From JBEKJU01 sp050011095 (GTDB lineage Bacteria; Desulfobacterota; Syntrophorhabdia; Syntrophorhabdales; WCHB1-27): a stretch of 6,709 bases of DNA. The notes below the pieces were generated by a model. It was not told the origin of the DNA. It searched no databases and saw only the letters and a list, made by a program, of their open reading frames with translations. Location of the stretch: assembly GCA_050011095.1 (NCBI GenBank), contig JBEKJU010000203.1, forward strand, positions 1 through 6,709, written 5' to 3'. The position numbers and the translations under genes are program-made. Below are positions 1-5,224 of this stretch, piece after piece (the stretch's first letter is position 1; every line of letters begins with the position of its first letter).

Positions 1-135
1 TTTTGGCCGATCGGCGAGGCGCGGAAAGGCCAAATGTACTGGATGTACATGACCTTTTCGCAACGAAGCGGGCGGACAAAAAGACGAGCCAGATGGCCCA
101 TTTATTTCCTGACGAGCCCTAATTAAGGAGGCGCC
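1..135. other. Left-edge segment with inverted repeats, possible tail of an upstream gene
   Basis: This stretch precedes the first clear gene. Three plus-strand-relevant readings exist. A frame opening at base 3 ends in TAA at 120-122 and gives 39 residues ending in FPDEP; its stop lies just before the next gene's ribosome binding site, as expected for an upstream operon member. A frame from base 1 stays open to TAA at 124-126. On the minus strand an ATG at 101-99 is open to the edge. I recognise none of these as a family. The DNA also carries dyads: TTTGGCC (2-8) with GGCCAAA (28-34), the palindrome GCCGATCGGC (6-15), and ATGTAC-N5-GTACAT (34-50), plus a direct repeat GACGAGCC (83-90 and 111-118). 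These could be operator-like or chance features of coding DNA. I cannot decide between coding and regulatory. Confidence 0.3.
125..131 (+). promoter_or_regulatory. Ribosome binding site of the flavin-fold protein gene
   Basis: A perfect AAGGAGG lies four bases before the ATG at 136. It fixes the start of the following gene. No convincing -35/-10 pair was found upstream, so the gene may be read from a promoter outside the window. Confidence 0.75.
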
Positions 136-552
136 ATGGGTAGGGACGAGATAATGAGCCTTTTAAAGGCAAACCCGATTTGCTATCTGGGGACGGTTGA
201 AGGAGACGCGCCCAGGGTGCGGGGCATGCACATGTATGCCGCGGACGCGCGGGGCATCCTCTTTCAGATAAGCACCGTCAAGGATGTCTACAAACAACTT
301 GTGAAGAACCCGAAGGTCGAGGCGTGCTTCGGCGACCAGAAGAGCGGCGTCCAGGCGCGGGTGAGCGGCATTGCCGAGTTCCTTGAAGACCGGTCCCTCA
401 AGGAGGAGGTGCTCAAGGCGCGTCCTTTCCTGAAATCCCTTGTCGATTCGCACGGGCTCGAGGCGATTAAGGTCTTCAGGATCGCCGGGGCCGTCGCGTC
501 CGTGTGGACCATGGCGACGAACCTCGCGCCGAAGGAATATATCACCTTGTGA
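136..552 (+). CDS. Pyridoxamine 5'-phosphate oxidase family (FMN-binding split barrel) protein
   Basis: This 138-residue protein resembles the small single-domain pyridoxamine 5'-phosphate oxidase-like proteins common in anaerobes. What is visible is the family pattern: an N-terminal helix (residues 1-14), the strand ICYLGTVEGDAPRVRG (15-30) with the usual PRVR, a second strand ILFQISTVKDVYKQL (41-55) with the TxKxVYKQL stretch typical of the family, the NPKVEACF strand (58-65), VRVSG-like VQARVSGIAEF (72-82), and a C-terminal FRIAGAVASVWTM strand ending APKEYITL. Members bind FMN, F420 or haem-type cofactors as dimers, but the specific substrate is generally unknown. True PdxH is much longer and has pyridoxal-phosphate binding residues not seen here, so a role in vitamin B6 synthesis is unlikely. 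It has no signal peptide and should be cytoplasmic. It converges with the etf operon and shares no obvious function with it. Family membership is good; function is unassigned. Confidence 0.87.
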   Translation: MGRDEIMSLLKANPICYLGTVEGDAPRVRGMHMYAADARGILFQISTVKDVYKQLVKNPKVEACFGDQKSGVQARVSGIAEFLEDRSLKEEVLKARPFLKSLVDSHGLEAIKVFRIAGAVASVWTMATNLAPKEYITL

Positions 553-555
553 CCG

Positions 556-597
556 CGCCCTGTCGGTCGTAGCCCCTCAGCGACTCGAAGACGGGCG
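556..597. terminator. Imperfect GC hairpin in the convergent gap
   Basis: Between the two convergent stop codons (550-552 and 615-617), CGCCC(T)GTC at 556-564 can pair with GACGGGCG at 590-597, with the T at 561 bulged. An inner stem GGTCG (565-569) with CGACT (581-585, one wobble) extends it. Neither strand has a T tract after the stem, so it is not a canonical intrinsic terminator. It may still mark the 3' ends of both transcripts, for example as a Rho-associated or RNA-stabilising structure. Position is the main support. Confidence 0.3.
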
Positions 598-614
598 GGA
601 AGAAGGTTCGCTCC

Positions 615-2660
615 TCAGGGCAAGGCCGGTCCGCCTTGCGGCGCCCTCGCCGGAGCAAGGGTTTCCGCGAGCAGTTCAGAGACGTCCATCGCCCTCACCC
701 GGCCGTACGCCCCTTCGTCTTTCAAGCCGTCCTCGAACATGATGAGGCAGTAAGGGCACGAGGTGGCAACGATGGAAGGCCTTTCGGCGAGGGCCTGCCT
801 TGTCCGGGCGGTGCTGATCCTTATGCCCCGCGACTCGTGCATCCATAGCCGGCCGCCGCCCGCCCCGCAGCAGAAGCTCCTCCTCCTGTTTTTCTCCATC
901 TCGACAGGGCCGGATCGGGTCACCGCCCGCACGATCTGCCGGGGCGCCTCGTAGATGCCGTTGTACCTGCCCAGATAGCACGCGTCATGGATCACTATCC
1001 TCGCGTCATCGAAAGGCGCGCGGACTATCACCGGGGTCATGGTCGGGAGGTGCCGCGCGATCAGCTCCGTATGATGGAAAACCTCGAAATCGGCGCCGAA
1101 CGCGGGATAGTCGTTCTTAAGGCTGTTGTAGCAGTGGGCGCAAAGGGTAATTATCCTCTTCACCCCGTATTCCCTGAAGCGCTCGATGTTGGCGCGCGCG
1201 ATGCGGTCGAAGACGTATTCGTTTCCCGTCCGCCTTAACGGATCGCCGCAGCAGGGCTCCTTACTCCCCAACATGGCGAAGGAGATACCGGCCGTCCGCA
1301 GGATTTTCACCACCGATGCGAGGACGCCCCTCATCCGTCCGTTGAAAGAAGGAACACACCCGGCAAAGAGCAGGTATTCGGTCGACTCTCGCGGGGAGGC
1401 GAGGGGGATATCCATGCCTTCGGCCCACCTCCCCCGCTCCGCGGGTGCAACGCCGTAAGGGTTCGATCTCTGCTCGATGTTCTCGAAGGCCGCTACCAGT
1501 TCCTCGGGAAATTCGACCTTCTCCATCACGAGGTGACGTCTCATCTTGAGGAGCTTTGGGAACTGCTCGATGAAGACCGGGCATGCCTCCACGCAGGCGC
1601 CGCACGTGGTACAGTCCCATATCGCCTCCGGCCGGACCTGTTCCTTCTCCCCCTCCCCTATGAGCGGCACGGGGACGGACGCCCTTTCGTCCGCCCGCTC
1701 GAAGGAGTCAAAGGACCGGGCCCGAAGTATGGCCATGCCGCATGTCTCCATATTGGCCTTCCCTTCCAGGATCACCTCCATGGGGTTGAGCGCCTTCCCT
1801 GTCCCGGTCGCGGGACATGCCTCGGCGCACCTCGCGCACTCCGTACAGGAAAGAAAGTCGTAGAGGTCCTTCCAGGTGAGCTGGGTCATGCGCGAGACGC
1901 CGAAGGTTCCACCCCTTCGGAAGGCGAGCCTCGCAAGCGTCGCGGGAAACGAGAGGCGCCTGAAGAAACAGTTCAGGAGGGCCGTCAGTATGTGGACATG
2001 CTTGCTGTAAGGGATATAGCAGATAAAGATCAGCAGGACAATCCCGTGGAGCCACCAGGAAACCTCCCGCAGGACCGGCCAGGGCAGCCTGCCGGACCGT
2101 ACGAAGGCGGCCGAGAGGAGCCTCGACACGGGCAGATGCCGCGATCCCGCCTCGCCCATGGACAGAGAGGCGACGTGCACGCCGAAATTAGCGATCATGA
2201 GAAGACCGACAAGGACGAGTATCAGATAGGCGCCGGCCTTCGACTCCATGTGCCTCGGCCGGAAAAACGCCCGTCTGACAATGGCGGCGACGACGACGAA
2301 GAGAACCACGAAAGAGGTGACATCTGCGGAGACACCCAGGGCGCGGTAGGCGGCATCACCGATAAATCGCAGACTGAAGGCGGGGAAGACACCGTTAAGG
2401 ATGAATTCGATATTCACCGCGAACTGAAGGAGGATAAATCCCCAGAAAAGCAGGAAGTGGTTGACGCCGAAAGGCCTCTCGACCACGCGCCTCTGGCCGA
2501 ACCCGTATAGGAAGAGCGCCTTGAGGCGTTCGTGGAGGCGGTCGAACCTGTTCTCTCCCTGCCCGAGGAGCACCATGGCGAAGAGCAGGTAGACCCGCCT
2601 CACAAAAAAACCAAGGGCGGCCGCGAGGGCAAGGGTGAAGATCACGTTGCCTGCGGCCAT
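615..2660 (-). CDS. Membrane haem b / FeS oxidoreductase, likely ETF:(mena)quinone oxidoreductase (EMO type)
   Basis: At 681 residues this fuses a NarI-like membrane haem b domain to a heterodisulfide-reductase-like FeS domain. Visible parts in order: five hydrophobic segments (about 5-32, 66-88, 113-130, 143-166, 202-218) with likely haem-ligand histidines H68, H162, H205, H221 and H223; two ferredoxin-type [4Fe-4S] motifs with C272/275/278/282 and C350/353/356/360; and two complete CCG domains, C435-C470C471-C507xxC510 and C561-C597C598-C635xxC638, which in this family hold non-cubane [4Fe-4S] clusters. Characterised relatives next to etf genes take electrons from reduced EtfAB and reduce menaquinone in the inner membrane. 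The gene is the last of the etfB-etfA operon and its ATG overlaps the end of etfA by 19 bp; AAGGAGG at 2677-2671 supports this start. All cluster cysteines are intact, with no sign of decay. The quinone-reducing role is inferred from architecture and context; a different electron acceptor is possible. Confidence 0.9.
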   Translation of the reverse strand: MAAGNVIFTLALAAALGFFVRRVYLLFAMVLLGQGENRFDRLHERLKALFLYGFGQRRVVERPFGVNHFLLFWGFILLQFAVNIEFILNGVFPAFSLRFIGDAAYRALGVSADVTSFVVLFVVVAAIVRRAFFRPRHMESKAGAYLILVLVGLLMIANFGVHVASLSMGEAGSRHLPVSRLLSAAFVRSGRLPWPVLREVSWWLHGIVLLIFICYIPYSKHVHILTALLNCFFRRLSFPATLARLAFRRGGTFGVSRMTQLTWKDLYDFLSCTECARCAEACPATGTGKALNPMEVILEGKANMETCGMAILRARSFDSFERADERASVPVPLIGEGEKEQVRPEAIWDCTTCGACVEACPVFIEQFPKLLKMRRHLVMEKVEFPEELVAAFENIEQRSNPYGVAPAERGRWAEGMDIPLASPRESTEYLLFAGCVPSFNGRMRGVLASVVKILRTAGISFAMLGSKEPCCGDPLRRTGNEYVFDRIARANIERFREYGVKRIITLCAHCYNSLKNDYPAFGADFEVFHHTELIARHLPTMTPVIVRAPFDDARIVIHDACYLGRYNGIYEAPRQIVRAVTRSGPVEMEKNRRRSFCCGAGGGRLWMHESRGIRISTARTRQALAERPSIVATSCPYCLIMFEDGLKDEGAYGRVRAMDVSELLAETLAPARAPQGGPALP
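620..639 (-). repeat. Inverted repeat at the 3' end of the oxidoreductase gene
   Basis: GCAAGGC (620-626) and GCCTTGC (633-639) form a perfect 7-bp stem with a 6-base loop, lying in the last codons of the minus-strand oxidoreductase gene (encoding the C-terminal GGPAL stretch) just before its stop at 615-617. No T tract follows on the minus strand. With the hairpin at 556-597 it could form a structured 3' end of the etf operon mRNA, or it may be a chance product of G+C-rich codons. Confidence 0.35.
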
Positions 2661-3958
2661 CTCTCCTTCTCCTCCTTTGCGTTTTCCATCCCCTTCTTCT
2701 TTCGCAGGACCTCGATAAGACGGGGAATGATCTCGAACACGTCTCCCACGATGGCGAGATCGGCCACCTCGAAGATCGGGGCGTGGGCGTCCTTGTTAAT
2801 CGCGATGATGTGGTCGGCATTCTGCATGCCCACGAGGTGCTGGATCGCCCCCGAGATGCCGCAGGCTATATAGAGCCGGGGCCGCACGGTCTTGCCGGTC
2901 TGCCCCACCTGCCGCTCGTAATCCGTGAAGCCGGCGTCGACGGCGCTCCTCGACCCTGCCACCACGCCGCCGAGGAGGGCCGCCAGTTCCCTGAGCATCC
3001 CGAATTGTTCCGGGCTCGCCATGCCCCTTCCGCCGCTCACCACGATGTCCGCCGCGCGGATGTCGACACCCGTCTTCTCGATCGGGGCGATATCGAGGAC
3101 GCGCGTGAGCACCTCTTTCTCGCTCACCGGGCAGGGTTCCCTGAAAATCAGGCCCACGCGTCCGGGGACGACTGCGGGGGCGGCGGGGAACACGTCGGGG
3201 CGAACGCTCGCCATCTGGGGCCTGGCATGTTCGCACACGATGGTGGCCATGATGTTCCCCCCGAAGGCGGGCCTCGTCTGGTCGAGGAGGCGCGTCTCCC
3301 TGTCTATGGAAAGGCCCGTGCAATCGGCGGTCAGGCCCGTCTCCAGTCTCGTCGCGACGGCGCTCGCCAAATCACGGCCGATGGCGGTGGCGCCGATCAG
3401 GAGGACCTCGGGGCGATATTTCCGCGCCAGCGCCGCGATCCCCTCCGCATAGGGACCCGTGCGATACTCATCCAGGAGGGGGTCGTCCATCATGTAGACG
3501 TTCCGGGCCCCGGCCGCAAAGGAAAGCTCGGCAAGGCGGCCGATCTTGCTTCCCAGGATTATTGCCGAGAGGTCGGAGGAAAGATCGGCCGCGAGTTCCG
3601 CTCCTTTGCCGAAGAGCTGCCGTGATACGGGCTCGGCCTGACCGTTCCTCTGTTCTAGAAAGACCCAGACCCCCTTCGCCCCCTCTTCTTTTCGCCCTTC
3701 CCCCTCGGGCCCCGCCTCCGGTTCATTCTCAACGAGGACGTCGCCCCCTTCGGGGTAGGACATCTTGAGCGCCGCCGCGGGACACGACTTCACACACTCT
3801 CCGCAACCCGTGCACGCCTCGAAGTCGATGACGGGCTCGCCCTTTTCGTCGTACGTGATGGCATTCATCGGGCAGACGGCCTCGCACCGCCCGCAGGCGA
3901 TACAGGTGTCGGGCACGAGGTGTGCCTTACCCCGCCTTTTTCTGTCCTCGTCCGCCAT
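2642..3958 (-). CDS. Electron transfer flavoprotein alpha subunit with N-terminal 2[4Fe-4S] ferredoxin domain
   Basis: The 438-residue protein is about 100 residues longer than a classical EtfA because of an N-terminal ferredoxin module. Two CxxCxxCxxxCP motifs are complete: C19/22/25/29 and C49/52/55/59. An acidic, Gly/Glu-rich linker (about 68-95) follows, then the EtfA N-domain (about 97-285, with LLIGATAIGRDLA at 186-198) and the C-terminal FAD domain: SGGRGM (308-313) with the conserved arginine, VGQTGKTVRP (351-360), ACGISGAIQH (365-374), and NKDAHAPIF...AIVGD (388-406). With EtfB it makes a soluble FAD/AMP or two-FAD carrier that accepts electrons from acyl-CoA-type dehydrogenases. The extra clusters presumably extend the electron path, probably toward the FeS domain of the membrane oxidoreductase encoded next. 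The ATG is preceded by GAGGAAAA, 27 bp after the etfB stop. Whether this ETF bifurcates cannot be told from the sequence by eye. Confidence 0.95.
   Translation of the reverse strand: MADEDRKRRGKAHLVPDTCIACGRCEAVCPMNAITYDEKGEPVIDFEACTGCGECVKSCPAAALKMSYPEGGDVLVENEPEAGPEGEGRKEEGAKGVWVFLEQRNGQAEPVSRQLFGKGAELAADLSSDLSAIILGSKIGRLAELSFAAGARNVYMMDDPLLDEYRTGPYAEGIAALARKYRPEVLLIGATAIGRDLASAVATRLETGLTADCTGLSIDRETRLLDQTRPAFGGNIMATIVCEHARPQMASVRPDVFPAAPAVVPGRVGLIFREPCPVSEKEVLTRVLDIAPIEKTGVDIRAADIVVSGGRGMASPEQFGMLRELAALLGGVVAGSRSAVDAGFTDYERQVGQTGKTVRPRLYIACGISGAIQHLVGMQNADHIIAINKDAHAPIFEVADLAIVGDVFEIIPRLIEVLRKKKGMENAKEEKERWPQAT
2671..2677 (-). promoter_or_regulatory. Ribosome binding site of the oxidoreductase, inside etfA
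   Basis: Read on the minus strand, AAGGAGG lies 10 bases before the ATG at 2660, with a second purine-rich AAGGAG at 2668-2663 too close to the start to be the main site. Both fall in the last codons of etfA, so the two genes are translationally linked and the membrane protein is made with its ETF partner. Confidence 0.65.
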
Positions 3959-3985
3959 TTTTCCTCGTCCGGGAAATCGGACGCC

Positions 3986-4813
3986 CTATTCCGGAGGCGC
4001 CCCGTCCAGGGGTATCTTCCACGTATCGAGCTTCTCCACGATCCGCTCGATCGCCTCTTCCAATCGATCCCCGAGGCCCTGCACGATCTCTGCCTTCTTC
4101 CTCTCGGGGGCGAAGATACGCTTCACCCACGTGGGGGAGCCTTTGAGGCCGATGGAGTCCCGGTCGAGCTTGAGGACCTCGTTATTCCACACCGGTATTA
4201 TTGCCTCCTCGGCAACGAGACGTCCCTCCACGGATGGGTAGCGCGGTCTGTTTATCTCCCTCACCACGGTGATGAGCGCGGGTAATCGCGCCTCGATCAC
4301 CTCGTACCGGTCGTCCATCTTCGCCCTCACAACGAGCGTCCCCTTCGCGGCATCCACCCCAATCACCGCGTCGACAAGCGTGACCTGTGAATAACCGAGG
4401 CGGGTAGCGACCCCCGGACCCACCTGGGCCGTATCGCCGTCTATGGTCTGCCTTCCACAGATGACGAGGTCGACCGGCTGCTCGTCTGACAGGCGCCTCA
4501 CCGATGCGGCGATAATCCTGCTCGTCGCTAGCGTGTCCGAGCCTCCGAAGGCCCTGTCCGAGAGGAGAACGCCCGCATCGGCCCCACGGGCCATGGCCCT
4601 TTTGATGACGGATTCGGCAGGCAATGGCCCCATTGAGACGATGGTCACCTTTGCGCCGTATCTGTCCTTGACGCAAAGCGCCTCTTCGACGGCGTGGTCG
4701 TCGAAGGGGTTCGTGATGAAGGGAACGCCTTCCCGTACCATGGTGTTCGTCACGGGATCGATCTTCACCTGCGTCGTGTCGGGAACCATCTTGACGCAAA
4801 CGACGACGTGCAT
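3986..4813 (-). CDS. Electron transfer flavoprotein beta subunit
   Basis: First gene of the operon, 275 residues, normal for EtfB. It opens with MHVVVCVKMVPDTTQVKID, and shows NPFDDHAVEEAL (35-46), the SMGP turn (60-63), the ARGAD...LLSDRAFGGSDTLATSRI stretch (75-100), and the nucleotide-binding motif CGRQTIDGDTAQVGPGVA (119-136). The IEARLPALITV (173-183) and NRPRYPS (188-194) segments are the usual ones. EtfB holds AMP in classical ETFs and a second FAD in bifurcating ones; DGDTAQVGP is the form common in anaerobic bacterial ETFs rather than the mitochondrial DDDCNQTG type, which is suggestive but not proof of a second flavin. The frame is open for 34 more codons to an ATG at 4915, but those residues are basic and unlike any EtfB, while 4813 has a GGAGG site and the exact family N-terminus, so 4813 is chosen. 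The C-terminal helix (about 240-262) is the usual EtfA-contacting tail. Confidence 0.95.
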   Translation of the reverse strand: MHVVVCVKMVPDTTQVKIDPVTNTMVREGVPFITNPFDDHAVEEALCVKDRYGAKVTIVSMGPLPAESVIKRAMARGADAGVLLSDRAFGGSDTLATSRIIAASVRRLSDEQPVDLVICGRQTIDGDTAQVGPGVATRLGYSQVTLVDAVIGVDAAKGTLVVRAKMDDRYEVIEARLPALITVVREINRPRYPSVEGRLVAEEAIIPVWNNEVLKLDRDSIGLKGSPTWVKRIFAPERKKAEIVQGLGDRLEEAIERIVEKLDTWKIPLDGAPPE

Positions 4814-4821
4814 GCCTTTCT

Positions 4822-4829
4822 CTCCTCCC
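4822..4829 (-). promoter_or_regulatory. Ribosome binding site that decides the etfB start
   Basis: Read on the minus strand, GGGAGGAG lies eight bases before the ATG at 4813. No such site precedes the alternative ATG at 4915. This, with the protein N-terminus, settles the start of etfB. Confidence 0.75.
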
Positions 4830-4834
4830 TTCCC

Positions 4835-4891
4835 CGCCCATGGGCGCGGCGATAAGCCGCCCATCTTGCGCCTCATCGGCCCATGGGCGCG
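4835..4891. repeat. Two copies of a palindromic 13-mer upstream of etfB
   Basis: GCCCATGGGCGCG occurs at 4836-4848 and again at 4879-4891, 43 bp apart, close to four helical turns. Each copy has the palindromic core GCCCATGGGC; the first extends to CGCCCATGGGCG (4835-4846). Between them GCGGC-GATAA-GCCGC (4846-4860) forms a small hairpin. The pair sits 22-78 bp upstream of the etfB start, between it and the AT-rich promoter island at about 4930-5000. Repeat, symmetry and phasing suggest a two-site operator for a dimeric regulator or a structured etf leader. No known regulator's consensus is recognised. Confidence 0.45.
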
Positions 4892-4914
4892 CTTTTCGGC
4901 CGCCTTTCCGCACA

Positions 4915-4943
4915 TTGCGCGGGAAAAGGTTTAGTGTTATACT
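4915..4943 (+). promoter_or_regulatory. Upstream promoter candidate for tatA-folK
   Basis: TTGCGC (4915-4920), 17 bases, then TATACT (4938-4943). The -10 is extended: TG at 4935-4936 gives TGTTATACT. The -35 matches the consensus in only three of six positions, which an extended -10 can compensate. Transcription would begin near 4950. Confidence 0.45.
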
Positions 4944-4988
4944 AGCGCATCGGGACGTACCCGCCCCAACGCTTCCGGCACTCTGTTA

Positions 4989-4997
4989 TGTTATAAT
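4989..4997 (+). promoter_or_regulatory. Proximal extended -10 promoter candidate for tatA
   Basis: TGTTATAAT is a perfect extended -10 (TG at 4989-4990, TATAAT at 4992-4997). No good -35 lies at 16-18 bp. Transcription would begin near 5004, leaving about 19 bases before the tatA ATG, just enough for the AAGGAGG site. The same GTTATA bases read as TATAAC on the minus strand, so the island could also serve the divergent etf operon, but no -35 supports that. Confidence 0.5.
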
Positions 4998-5009
4998 GTT
5001 AATGTCGGG

Positions 5010-5016
5010 AAGGAGG
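5010..5016 (+). promoter_or_regulatory. Ribosome binding site of tatA
   Basis: AAGGAGG ends six bases before the ATG at 5023. It fixes the tatA start and rules out the in-frame ATGs further upstream (the frame is open back to 4840). Confidence 0.8.
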
Positions 5017-5022
5017 AGAAGC

Positions 5023-5223
5023 ATGTTCGGACTCGGTTTCCCTGAACTGATCGTCATCATGGTCATCGTGTTGATCATCTTCGGCGCCGGCAAACTGCCC
5101 GAGATAGGCGGCGCCCTCGGCAAAGGAATAAAGAGCTTCAAGAAATCGATGAGCGAACCCGACGAGATCGACGTGACCCCGAAAAATGATGACCAGGAGA
5201 AACCGAAGTCATCCTCCTCGTAA
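5023..5223 (+). CDS. tatA: Twin-arginine translocase subunit TatA/E
   Basis: A 66-residue TatA-family protein that multimerises with TatC to form the pore exporting folded proteins across the inner membrane. It shows the diagnostic layout: MFGLGFPELI (1-10) with the conserved P7-E8, one transmembrane helix (about 8-20), the FG hinge (F20-G21), the KLPEIGGALGKGIKSFKK amphipathic helix (24-41), and a short charged, disordered tail ending in four serines. F-G followed by KLPE and FKK favours TatA/E over TatB. No tatB or tatC is nearby; isolated tatA genes are common. The gene is divergent from the etf operon and one base separates its stop from the folK start. The neighbouring oxidoreductase has no Tat signal, so no functional link to it is implied. 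Confidence 0.93.
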   Translation: MFGLGFPELIVIMVIVLIIFGAGKLPEIGGALGKGIKSFKKSMSEPDEIDVTPKNDDQEKPKSSSS

Positions 5224-5224
5224 C

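Noticed and set aside
1533..2510. 325-codon plus-strand open frame opposite the membrane oxidoreductase
   Set aside because: It is the antisense shadow of a clearly recognisable gene in GC-rich DNA; its product is low-complexity, rich in Gly, Arg, Glu and Asp, with no family features.
2604..2610. Run of seven T on the coding strand near the start of the oxidoreductase, a possible slippage site
   Set aside because: It simply encodes Gly-Phe-Phe in the first membrane helix; the downstream frame is intact and no alternative frame product is supported.
2783..3625. 280-codon plus-strand open frame opposite etfA
   Set aside because: Antisense shadow of etfA; composition rich in Arg, Gly, Ala and His and no recognisable domain.
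4588..4599. Palindrome GGGCCATGGCCC inside etfB, resembling the upstream GCCCATGGGC elements
   Set aside because: The core order differs (GCCATGGC rather than CCCATGGG) and it lies in conserved coding sequence, so it is not counted as a third operator copy.
4902..4911. 10-bp match (GCGGAAAGGC on the minus strand) to positions 21-30
   Set aside because: Ten-base matches are expected many times by chance in a GC-rich window of this size, and the contexts differ.
4814..4915. 34-residue N-terminal extension of EtfB from an ATG at 4915
   Set aside because: The extra residues are basic and unlike EtfB, no ribosome binding site precedes 4915, and a good one precedes 4813. The segment also contains the palindromic repeats.
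4840..5022. Upstream extension of TatA to an ATG at 4840
   Set aside because: TatA begins exactly at the MFGLGFPEL motif, with AAGGAGG six bases before it, and the extension would span the promoter island.
5186..5224. FolK start at an ATG within tatA (5186)
   Set aside because: The 13 added residues precede the normal HPPK N-terminus and no ribosome binding site is present; 5225 directly after the tatA stop fits better.
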